Below, piece after piece: positions 1 to 5,799 of a DNA stretch of 5,799 nucleotides. A model generated the notes under the pieces. That model had not been told where the DNA came from. It searched no databases and saw only the letters and a program-made list of their open reading frames with translations. Position 1 is the stretch's first letter. Each line of letters opens with the position of its first letter. The stretch is from NCBI GenBank assembly GCA_023229485.1, contig JALNZJ010000054.1, positions 1 through 5,799 on the forward strand. The letters run 5' to 3'. Source of the DNA: a bacterium (GTDB lineage Bacteria; Patescibacteriota; Minisyncoccia; Minisyncoccales; Minisyncoccaceae). The position numbers were made by a program, and so were the translations under genes.

Positions 1-1152
1 GATTGGGAAAAAGAGCTAGAATGGGTCGGCAAAGATGGTCTTATCGTATTTGATGATATCGGCTATGGTAAAGAGCAAGATGAATTAAGAGCAGAAGGAT
101 ACACGGTTTTCGGCGGTTGTGAAGAAGGCGATAAATTGGAAATGGATAGAGAGTATGCTCAAAAAATTTTTAAAGAATATGGTATTAAAACTATTGAAAC
201 TATTAATTTCAAAAACATAAAATCAGCAATTGATTATATAGAAAAAAATAAGGATGCTTGGGTCGTAAAACAAAATGCTCATTTAAGCTCTCTTTGCTAT
301 GTTGGACGTATGGAGAATGGAGCCGACGCTTTAAGTTTACTTAAAAGTCACGGCAAATATTTTAAAAATGACTTCTCGGTCAGTTTGCAAAAAAAAGTTG
401 AAGGCATTGAAGTGGGTGTCGCCAGATATTTTAATGGTACTGATTGGATTGGCCCCACCGAAATGAACATTGAATGTAAGCGTTTTTTGAACGAGGACAT
501 TGGTCCATTAACGGGAGAAATGGGAACTGTCATGTGGTACGAGACGGAAGAAAATGGACTATTTAAAGAAACTTTAAAGAAATTAAAACCTTATTTGCAA
601 AAAATTAATTATAAGGGAGATATTGATATTAATTGCATAATAAATGAATCTAATGTGTTTCCGCTTGAAGCTACAATGAGACTTGGTTCTCCTGCGGTTA
701 AATTACAAGACGAAATACATCTTTCTCGCTGGACAGATTTTTTAATGGCAGGAGCAAAAGGAGAGCCTTTTGACTTAGAGCACAAGGATGGATATTCGGT
801 GGTTGTTTCAATTACGATTCCTCCCTTTCCCTACGACGTGACTTTTAATTCGTACTTAAAGGGAGTTGGTATTTTTTTCAAAGAAAAATTAACACCAGAA
901 GAGGAATTAATGGTACATTTTGAAGAAGCTTCGTATGATGAAAGTGATGATAGTTATTATATTTCAGGAAGCAGTGGTAGTATTTTATTTATTACTGGCA
1001 CCGAAAAGACAGTCGATGGAGCAAGAAAGAAGGTTTATGGCCTGATTGATAAGATAATTATACCAAAAATGATGTACAGGACTGATATCGGATTGAATTT
1101 TTTAAATAAAGACATGGAATTGCTGAAGAAGTGGAACTGGATTAATAAATAA
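1..1152 (+). CDS. PurD-like (GARS-type) ATP-grasp ligase, 5' end missing
   Basis: The frame is open from base 1 to the TAA at 1150-1152, giving 383 visible residues. The ATG at 136 is internal, because the residues before it (GLIVFDDIGYG, then GYTVFGG) continue the fold, so the true start lies left of the window. The layout follows phosphoribosylamine-glycine ligase, the PurD enzyme that joins glycine to phosphoribosylamine with ATP in purine synthesis. An N-terminal domain ends at VFGG (about residue 36-39). An ATP-grasp domain follows, with WVVKQ at about 87-91, KRFLNEDIGPLTGEMG at 160-175 (compare PurD's KR..GD.DTGPNTGGMG) and LEATMRLGSP at 222-231 (compare EFNARFGDP). The C-terminal lobe ends in YRTDIG near 359-364, with about 19 further residues. 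The glycine-rich ATP loop after the lysine and the Asn of the metal site are not conserved, so the substrate may differ from PurD's. Family membership is fairly secure; the purine role is not. It lies 16 nt upstream of the kinase gene and is probably co-transcribed with it. Confidence 0.75.
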   Translation, partial: DWEKELEWVGKDGLIVFDDIGYGKEQDELRAEGYTVFGGCEEGDKLEMDREYAQKIFKEYGIKTIETINFKNIKSAIDYIEKNKDAWVVKQNAHLSSLCYVGRMENGADALSLLKSHGKYFKNDFSVSLQKKVEGIEVGVARYFNGTDWIGPTEMNIECKRFLNEDIGPLTGEMGTVMWYETEENGLFKETLKKLKPYLQKINYKGDIDINCIINESNVFPLEATMRLGSPAVKLQDEIHLSRWTDFLMAGAKGEPFDLEHKDGYSVVVSITIPPFPYDVTFNSYLKGVGIFFKEKLTPEEELMVHFEEASYDESDDSYYISGSSGSILFITGTEKTVDGARKKVYGLIDKIIIPKMMYRTDIGLNFLNKDMELLKKWNWINK

Positions 1153-1168
1153 TTAAGAAAATAAATTT

Positions 1169-2905
1169 ATGTTTTGTACGGACGTTCCGGCACCATTTTT
1201 ATTAATTTTTTCAGAAACTGTTCCTCAGTTATTATATTTTTCACATATTCCCACTGCTTTTATAGCTTTGATTTTAGGATTTTTTGTTTTTTCAAAAACA
1301 AGAAAGGGTAGAAATAAATTTGCTGGGCAACTTCTTTTGATTGTGTCATTACTGTTCACTGTTTGGTCAATACTTGATATTATTCTTTGGACCAATATTG
1401 ACAGCGATAGGGTAGCTTTTGTTTGGTCAATAATAAACTTTATGGCGTTACTAGTATCTTCCTGTACGTTATATTTTTCTTATGTTTTTTTGGAAAACAA
1501 AGATGCTCCTTTACCATTTAAGGTTTTAATCGGTTTTTTATTATTATCATACGCTGTATTTATCCCAACAAATATTAATTTAGATATTTTTAATCTTTCA
1601 AATTGCGAATTTGAAGAAGGGCTACTAGTAAACTATTATTATTTTCTCGAAATAGTCTTTTTTTCTTGCTTATTAATATACCTAATAAAAAAAATAGCAA
1701 AAGCTGGCAAGGAAAGAAAAAAAATAATAGCATTATTTTCCTTAGGAGTAATTTGCTTTTTATTATCTTTTTCGGGATCAAATTTATTTGGAAATATTAC
1801 TAAGCATTGGGAAATTGCTCAATATGGCTTATTCGGCATGCCTCTTTTTATGGCCTTTTTGATTTACTTGATAATTGAGTATAGAGTCTTTAATATTAAA
1901 TTATTAGCTGCTCAAGCCTTAATAATCTCAATAATCATACTAATTGGCTCACAATTCTTTTTTATCCAGACTGATACTAATAGAACATTGACTGCCATAA
2001 TTTTGTTCTTAGTAATAATTTTTGGATTCTGGTTAGTTAAATCAGTTAAAAAAGAATACGAACAAAAGGAAGAACTAGAGATTGCAAACATTGAACTTAA
2101 AAAGTTAGATCAAGCCAAGTCGGATTTTATCAATATCGCTTCTCATCAATTACGAACACCGATTACAGTTATTCAAGGAGTTGCCTCCATGATGCTTGAA
2201 GGTGATATGGATAAAATGCCATTAAAAGAAAAACAAGAATTTTATCGAGCTGTTTATGATAAGAGCAGGAAATTACAGACGATTATTCATGATATTTTAA
2301 ATTCTACGGAGCTTGAAGGAAAGGAGTATAACGCAATGGATGAAAAAATGAATTCAATCGACCTGCAGGAACTTATTGGTAAAGTAATAAAGGATTTTGA
2401 AGTGGAAGCAAAAGAAAGGGACTTGGATTTAATTTTTATTCCAACCAAAGAAAATATACCAAAAATTAATGGACAAGAAAAATATTTAGAAGAGGCATTT
2501 ATCAATTTAATAAATAATGCTGTAAAGTATACCCCATCAGGAAAAATAACTAACGAGATAAGGATAGCCAGAACAAAAAAGGGACGTGCAAAAATTGAAA
2601 TAAGTATAGAAAACAACAAAGATAATAAAGGTGTTCTTATAAAAATAAAAGACAATGGGATCGGCATTCCAGTCGAAGCCGCACCAAATTTATTTAAAAG
2701 GTTTTCAAGGGCTAAAAATGCTGTTAATATGTACACAGATGGAACTGGACTAGGCCTATATATAGTCAAAGAAATCGTAGAGGGGCACGGAGGGAAGGTT
2801 TGGTTCGAGAGTGAATTAAATAAGGGAACGACATTTTTTGTAGATCTACCGATAGTGACAAAAGAACTAAATATTAAGAAGAGAATTTTAAGCAAGGATA
2901 GTTAA
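1169..2905 (+). CDS. Multi-pass membrane sensor histidine kinase
   Basis: This 578-residue two-component sensor kinase should sit in the cytoplasmic membrane and phosphorylate the receiver encoded next to it. About nine hydrophobic segments lie in residues 20-290 (near 22-41, 52-74, 83-107, 117-133, 153-173, 185-205, 218-237, 246-266, 273-291), resembling the seven-helix-type sensor regions of other kinases. There is no recognisable periplasmic ligand domain. A charged, probably coiled-coil linker covers about 293-318. The HisKA dimerisation helix carries the phospho-acceptor His326 in SHQLRTP. The HATPase domain has an N box with N446 and N450 (INLINNAVKYTP), a G1 box DNGIGIP at 495-501, an F box LFKRF at 508-512, and a G2 box GTGLGL at 525-530 followed by GHGG at 539-542, so it looks catalytically complete. 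The residue after the histidine is Gln, not the usual Glu/Asp. The ATG at 1169 has only a weak A-rich upstream region, and the next Met is at codon 92, inside the membrane region, so 1169 is the best start. The stimulus is unknown. Confidence 0.96.
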   Translation: MFCTDVPAPFLLIFSETVPQLLYFSHIPTAFIALILGFFVFSKTRKGRNKFAGQLLLIVSLLFTVWSILDIILWTNIDSDRVAFVWSIINFMALLVSSCTLYFSYVFLENKDAPLPFKVLIGFLLLSYAVFIPTNINLDIFNLSNCEFEEGLLVNYYYFLEIVFFSCLLIYLIKKIAKAGKERKKIIALFSLGVICFLLSFSGSNLFGNITKHWEIAQYGLFGMPLFMAFLIYLIIEYRVFNIKLLAAQALIISIIILIGSQFFFIQTDTNRTLTAIILFLVIIFGFWLVKSVKKEYEQKEELEIANIELKKLDQAKSDFINIASHQLRTPITVIQGVASMMLEGDMDKMPLKEKQEFYRAVYDKSRKLQTIIHDILNSTELEGKEYNAMDEKMNSIDLQELIGKVIKDFEVEAKERDLDLIFIPTKENIPKINGQEKYLEEAFINLINNAVKYTPSGKITNEIRIARTKKGRAKIEISIENNKDNKGVLIKIKDNGIGIPVEAAPNLFKRFSRAKNAVNMYTDGTGLGLYIVKEIVEGHGGKVWFESELNKGTTFFVDLPIVTKELNIKKRILSKDS

Positions 2906-2911
2906 ATGTAA
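2906..2911 (+). other. Minimal start-stop (ATG-TAA) element with Shine-Dalgarno
   Basis: Directly after the kinase stop codon (2903-2905) comes ATG at 2906-2908, followed at once by TAA at 2909-2911. An AAGGA motif at 2894-2898 lies 7 nt before this ATG, an ideal Shine-Dalgarno distance, whereas it is 17 nt before the receiver ATG at 2916. The arrangement is seen directly in the sequence. A role in holding ribosomes and passing them to the receiver start by re-initiation is inference, and chance is a fair alternative. Confidence 0.4.
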
Positions 2912-2915
2912 AAAT

Positions 2916-3278
2916 ATGACAAAGGTTTTGCTCATAGAAGATGATCCTATTCAAATAATGATTTTAGGAACTAAAATGAAAATTGAAGGCATACTTTGTA
3001 TTGTAGCAAGAAATGGAAAAGAGGCACTAATAGCAGCGACGTCTGAAAAACCAGATATTATTCTTTCCGATATTCTTCTAGGAGCTGAAAATGGATTAGA
3101 TATTGTAGAAAAAATTAAGAAAAATAAAAAAACAAAAGATATCCCTATTATAATTTTTACGAATTATGCGGACAAGAAGGCCATGGAGCGAGCGGAAAGT
3201 ATTGGAGTGGTGGAATATATTATCAAATCGGGAGTGACACCTAAAAAAATAATAGAAAAAATTAGGGGATATAACTAA
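2916..3278 (+). CDS. Single-domain response regulator (CheY-like receiver)
   Basis: The 120-residue protein is a receiver domain alone, with no DNA-binding or enzymatic output part, so it should act in the cytoplasm by protein-protein contact or as a phosphotransfer intermediate. The acidic pocket is E8, D9 and D10 in LLIEDDP. The phospho-acceptor is D52 in IILSDILL. The switch threonine is T82 in IIIFTN. The conserved lysine is K104 in EYIIKSG, where Ser takes the place of the usual Pro. The length is normal for a stand-alone receiver. It starts 10 nt after the histidine kinase stop, so the two almost surely form a cognate pair made from one transcript. No Shine-Dalgarno stands at a normal distance from the ATG at 2916; the nearest, AAGGA at 2894-2898, is 17 nt away, which suggests translational coupling to the kinase gene. 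A hairpin terminator follows. Confidence 0.96.
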   Translation: MTKVLLIEDDPIQIMILGTKMKIEGILCIVARNGKEALIAATSEKPDIILSDILLGAENGLDIVEKIKKNKKTKDIPIIIFTNYADKKAMERAESIGVVEYIIKSGVTPKKIIEKIRGYN

Positions 3279-3288
3279 AATAGTAATA

Positions 3289-3315
3289 AAAAAGACCGAA
3301 TAGTTCGGTTTTTTT
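3289..3315 (+). terminator. Intrinsic terminator of the ligase-kinase-receiver run
   Basis: The core stem ACCGAA (3295-3300) pairs with TTCGGT (3304-3309) around a TAG loop. It extends by a G-T wobble pair (3294/3310) and A-T pairs between the A run at 3288-3293 and the T run at 3309-3315. It lies 10 nt after the receiver stop. The A run also gives a T tract on the opposite strand, so it could work in both directions, although no minus-strand gene ends there. Confidence 0.85.
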
Positions 3316-3339
3316 GTTCTAAAACAAAGAGGTAAAGTA

Positions 3340-3367
3340 TTGACAATAATATAAAATATGTTATTAT
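3340..3367 (+). promoter_or_regulatory. Sigma-70-type promoter for the transporter gene
   Basis: A perfect -35 box TTGACA (3340-3345) and a -10 box TATTAT (3362-3367, five of six consensus bases) are separated by 16 nt. Transcription would begin near 3374, about 25 nt before the TTG start at 3399, leaving room for the ribosome site at 3390-3394. It sits just after the upstream terminator, so the transporter should be transcribed on its own. I see no clear operator repeat around it. Confidence 0.65.
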
Positions 3368-3389
3368 TAATCACAGAAACTTGATTTAT

Positions 3390-3394
3390 AGGAG
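3390..3394 (+). promoter_or_regulatory. Ribosome binding site deciding the transporter start
   Basis: AGGAG lies 4 nt before the TTG at 3399-3401. It lies inside any reading begun at the in-frame TTG at 3381 and directly abuts the GTG at 3396, so 3399 is the best-supported start. The Shine-Dalgarno is stronger than those seen at the kinase or receiver starts. Confidence 0.65.
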
Positions 3395-3398
3395 AGTG

Positions 3399-4280
3399 TT
3401 GAAAACGCTATATTTTTTGGCTCCAATCTTATACGCGGCCGCAAATCTGGCCGATAAAATCCTCGTAACAGGAGACGACGAGGATACCGATCCAGGAGCG
3501 CTTTTGGCACTCTCTGGATTGTTTGCAGGAGTATTCGCCATTTTTTTCGGCCTGTATATTGTATATACAGGGCGACCACTTGGCGATATCGCGGACATCA
3601 TGATGCTGACAGCGGTAGGTGCCATCTATTACAGTGCCATTTGGATATACTTGGCAATGTTAAAAGAAGACGAAACTTCAAACGTCACCGCATGGTTTCA
3701 AGTAATTCCATTATTTGGAATTCTTGGGGCCTTTCTGGTACTAGGAGAAGCACCCACTGCACTTCAAGTGATTGCCGTTCCTTTGATAGTGATAGGAGGC
3801 TTTATGCTTTCCTATCAAAAGGGAAAAACAAACAAAACTATTGTCTTTTGGATGATAGTTTCAGCAGGGTTAGTCGCCTTATACGACATCTCGTTTGCCC
3901 AGTACGGGAGGAATATTGACGAATTCAGTGCAATATTCTTTATGTTACTTGGTAAGACAATTACAGGATTCGTATTCTTGGCAATCGACAAGAAGGCACA
4001 AAGAGGGTTTATGATTGGTGTAAGAACCAGAATCAAAACCCAATTCGTGTCGGAGTCAGTCAATACGCTGGCTGATATTTCCTTGTATGCCAGTCTTTTA
4101 TTCTATCCGGTATTACTGGTCCAAGGAATAAGCGCCCTTCAGCCAATGTGCGTGCTGATTGGAGCAATTATCCTTGGGCGGTGGTATCCACAGGTAAAAG
4201 AGGATGCTGAAGGCACGAGCCTTCATTGGAAATTAATCAGCTTGGTACTGATGATAGCGGGAGGAATATTCCTCTCATAG
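3399..4280 (+). CDS. EamA/DMT-family permease, ten membrane helices
   Basis: The 293-residue protein (TTG start, TAG stop) belongs to the drug/metabolite transporter superfamily of EamA-type permeases, which move small metabolites, amino acids or drugs across the cytoplasmic membrane. About ten hydrophobic helices fall in two halves: near 3-22, 33-55, 67-88, 97-115, 121-138, then 147-168, 176-196, 222-244, 245-262 and 277-292. Helix 4 and its exit carry the typical first-repeat signature, VIPLFGILGAFLVLGE (102-117). The matching spot in the second half, LQPMCVLIGAIILGRWY (248-263), lacks the Glu. An acidic stretch, GDDEDTD (25-31), lies in the first loop. The substrate cannot be read from the sequence. 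The in-frame TTG at 3381 would add six residues but lies upstream of the ribosome site. Its G+C is visibly higher than its neighbours (hand counts 31/60 at 3421-3480 and 30/60 at 4141-4200, against 12/60 at 2461-2520 and 17/60 at 4801-4860), and it has its own promoter and terminator, which hints at acquisition. Confidence 0.88.
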   Translation: MKTLYFLAPILYAAANLADKILVTGDDEDTDPGALLALSGLFAGVFAIFFGLYIVYTGRPLGDIADIMMLTAVGAIYYSAIWIYLAMLKEDETSNVTAWFQVIPLFGILGAFLVLGEAPTALQVIAVPLIVIGGFMLSYQKGKTNKTIVFWMIVSAGLVALYDISFAQYGRNIDEFSAIFFMLLGKTITGFVFLAIDKKAQRGFMIGVRTRIKTQFVSESVNTLADISLYASLLFYPVLLVQGISALQPMCVLIGAIILGRWYPQVKEDAEGTSLHWKLISLVLMIAGGIFLS

Positions 4281-4312
4281 CCATATTTAAGATTAAATAT
4301 GGTTCTTTTTTT
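4281..4312 (+). terminator. Intrinsic terminator of the transporter gene
   Basis: A perfect 9-bp stem, CCATATTTA (4281-4289) with TAAATATGG (4294-4302), closes an AGAT loop and is followed by TTC and a seven-T run at 4306-4312. It begins immediately after the transporter TAG. The end of the T run overlaps the topA stop codon (4311-4313). On the minus strand the hairpin has no T tract after it, so it should stop the transporter transcript better than the topA transcript. Confidence 0.85.
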
Positions 4313-5799
4313 ATTTACATTTTGGGTCCGAACATTTTGTTTTCTTTCCTTTTTCAACCATCAATGCTTCACACTTCGGACATTTCTCATTGATTGGTTT
4401 GTCCCATAGGGCAAAGTCGCAGTCAGGCCAATTAGGACAGCCATAAAATATCTTTCCTTTTTTGGTTCTTTTTTGTACTATTTCGGCTTGTCCGCATTTT
4501 GGACAAGTAATGCCAGTTTTTTGTGCAGGACTTTTTTCAACCGATTCAATATGTTTACAGTCAGGGTATCCAGGACAAGCCAAGAATTTTCCAAACCTAC
4601 CCATCTTGGTTATTAGATTTTTTCCACATTTCGGACAAACCTTATCCGATATTTCGTCGGGTATTTCGGTACGCTTCACTTCATCATATTTTTTGAGTAA
4701 ATTTGCTTCAAATGGATCATAAAATCCGCGCAAGGTATCTATCCATTCTCTTTTACCTCTGGCTATCTGATCCAAGTCTTTTTCCATCTTTGCAGTGAAT
4801 TTTATATCAACAATATTTGGAAAATGCTCAATCAATAAATCAACCACAGCAAATCCGATTTCAGTTGGAAAAAATCTTTTGTCCTCATTCTTATTCGTAT
4901 AATTTCTATCTTGGATAGTAGAAATAATCGAAGCATAAGTAGCAGGTCTTCCAATTTCGTTTTCCTCCATCTCTTTAATCAGCGATGCTTCGTTATATCT
5001 GGCTGGTGGTTGAGTGAAATGTTGGTCAGTATTTATCTTTATTAAATCCGGCTTATCTCCTTCCTTTAGGTCGGGAATATTTCTTTCAGTTGATTTTATC
5101 GGATACACTTTTAAAAATCCTTCAAATTTCAAATGTAATCCGCTTGCCTGAAGAGTGTAATCATTTTCAGTTTCAATTATGGCTTTGGTTGAAGCAAAGA
5201 TAGCATCTTTCATTTGACAAGCAACAAATCTTGTCCAAATTAATTTGTAAAGTTTTTTCTGTTTTTCGTCTCCAGTAAATTTGTCAGGGGTTAGTTCCAC
5301 ATTTGTTGGTCTTATAGCCTCATGTGCTTCTTGAGCCCTTCCTTTGGTTTTGAATCGTCTTGGGGCGGCAGAGTAATCAACCCCAAAAGTTGATTCTATA
5401 TATGCTTTTGCACCTGCAAGTGATTGCTCGGATAGATTTAGCGAGTCTGTTCTGTGATAGGTAATAGTACCTTTTTCATATAATCCCTGAGCAACCGACA
5501 TTGTAAATTTTGATGGATATCCAAGTTTCTTTGATGCTTCTTGTTGTAGCGTTGATGTTGTAAAAGGAGGCAAGGCATGACGAAGGAGGTCTTTATTTTC
5601 AATTTTGGACACAGTATATTTTGCCTGTTCTAGTTCTGTTTTTATTTTTTCAGCCCCTTCGTTTGTTTTTATTTCTAGCTTTTCAATTGCTTTATCTTTG
5701 TATTTTATCAAATCAGCAACAAAGTTTTCTTCCTTTTGTTTTAGGTCGGCCGAAACACTCCAATATTCTTCGGGAATAAACTTTTGGATTTCTCTCTCT
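4311..5799 (-). CDS. topA: DNA topoisomerase I (type IA), N-terminal part off-window
   Basis: Type IA topoisomerase relaxes negatively supercoiled DNA by nicking and passing one strand. The frame stays open to the right edge, giving 495 visible residues. The residues before the in-frame TTG at 5709-5711 (REIQKFIPEEYWSVSADL) match the family, so that codon is not the start, and the Toprim domain lies off-window. The active-site tyrosine is visible residue 114, in ITYHRTDS (codon 5457-5459). Downstream come AQEAHEAIRPT at about 155-165, then the PPARYNEASLIKEMEE and IGRPATYASIISTIQDR blocks at about 264-297. Three C-terminal zinc ribbons follow, each with four cysteines: visible residues 388/391/408/414, 432/435/454/460 and 473/476/489/494. 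The last cysteine is the penultimate residue, so the C-terminus is complete and ends without a tail. It converges on the transporter gene with 30 nt between their ends. No dedicated minus-strand terminator is seen inside the window. Confidence 0.98.
   Translation of the reverse strand, partial: EREIQKFIPEEYWSVSADLKQKEENFVADLIKYKDKAIEKLEIKTNEGAEKIKTELEQAKYTVSKIENKDLLRHALPPFTTSTLQQEASKKLGYPSKFTMSVAQGLYEKGTITYHRTDSLNLSEQSLAGAKAYIESTFGVDYSAAPRRFKTKGRAQEAHEAIRPTNVELTPDKFTGDEKQKKLYKLIWTRFVACQMKDAIFASTKAIIETENDYTLQASGLHLKFEGFLKVYPIKSTERNIPDLKEGDKPDLIKINTDQHFTQPPARYNEASLIKEMEENEIGRPATYASIISTIQDRNYTNKNEDKRFFPTEIGFAVVDLLIEHFPNIVDIKFTAKMEKDLDQIARGKREWIDTLRGFYDPFEANLLKKYDEVKRTEIPDEISDKVCPKCGKNLITKMGRFGKFLACPGYPDCKHIESVEKSPAQKTGITCPKCGQAEIVQKRTKKGKIFYGCPNWPDCDFALWDKPINEKCPKCEALMVEKGKKTKCSDPKCK

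Noticed and set aside
136..138. ATG at 136 as the start of the PurD-like gene
   Set aside because: The frame is open to base 1 and the upstream residues continue the N-terminal domain into the conserved VFGG turn, so the gene is cut by the window edge instead.
2287..2895. 202-residue open frame on the minus strand
   Set aside because: It lies wholly antisense to the HATPase part of the kinase, whose motifs are all intact, and its translation shows no recognisable domain. It is a shadow frame.
3358..3384. Eight-codon ORF (MLLLITET) before the transporter, considered as a leader peptide
   Set aside because: It has no Shine-Dalgarno, its ATG lies upstream of the transcription start predicted from the TTGACA/TATTAT promoter, and no attenuator hairpin follows it.
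3641..3919. 92-residue plus-strand frame inside the transporter
   Set aside because: It is an out-of-frame overlap of the EamA permease gene, with a Ser/Arg-rich translation and no ribosome site or domain. The permease frame has clear helices and the family signature.
4462..4722. 86-residue plus-strand frame opposite the topA zinc ribbons
   Set aside because: It is antisense to the cysteine-rich repeats, whose codon pattern explains the open frame. There is no ribosome site or promoter.
5709..5711. TTG as the start of topA
   Set aside because: Upstream in-frame residues to the right edge match the topoisomerase I core (EEYWS block), so this is an internal Leu codon.
1..5799. Search for CRISPR arrays, tRNA or rRNA genes, insertion sequences and toxin-antitoxin pairs
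   Set aside because: No spaced direct repeats, cloverleaf, transposase motifs or paired small genes are visible. Nearly all bases are taken by the five coding genes, and the only spacer over 100 nt (3279-3398) is explained by a terminator and a promoter.

Overview
The window shows a low-G+C bacterial chromosome segment with five protein genes and very short intergenic spaces. Long frames are closed by TAA or TAG and contain no in-frame TGA, so the standard bacterial code reads well. The low G+C, tight packing, a many-pass membrane histidine kinase paired with a single-domain receiver, and a divergent PurD-like ATP-grasp protein together suggest a candidate-phyla (Patescibacteria/CPR-type) genome. 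That placement is a resemblance judged by eye, not a demonstrated assignment.

Layout. The left part (1-3278, + strand) is one tight run of co-directional genes: a 5'-truncated ATP-grasp protein of the phosphoribosylamine-glycine ligase (GARS/PurD) superfamily, then 16 nt later a membrane histidine kinase, then 10 nt later its probable partner, a stand-alone receiver-domain response regulator. An A-rich/T-rich hairpin terminator closes the run at about 3289-3315. Next comes a self-contained transporter unit (3340-4312, + strand): a good sigma-70-type promoter, a strong ribosome binding site before a TTG start, a ten-helix EamA/DMT-family permease whose base composition is richer in G+C than its neighbours, and its own hairpin terminator. 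The right part (4311-5799, - strand) is the C-terminal two thirds of DNA topoisomerase I (topA), convergent with the transporter. It carries the active-site tyrosine and three C-terminal zinc ribbons, and its N-terminal Toprim region lies beyond the right edge.

How the genes work together. The kinase and receiver should form a two-component pair. With no DNA-binding output domain on the receiver, it probably acts through protein contacts or a further phosphotransfer step. No specific link between the ATP-grasp protein and signalling can be read from the sequence beyond probable co-transcription. The transporter looks like an independent, possibly acquired, unit. topA is housekeeping.

I found no clear new multi-gene system. 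The points most worth a second look are the altered catalytic positions of the PurD-like protein, the compositionally distinct transporter cassette bracketed by terminators, and a minimal ATG-TAA start-stop element with a well-placed Shine-Dalgarno between kinase and receiver.
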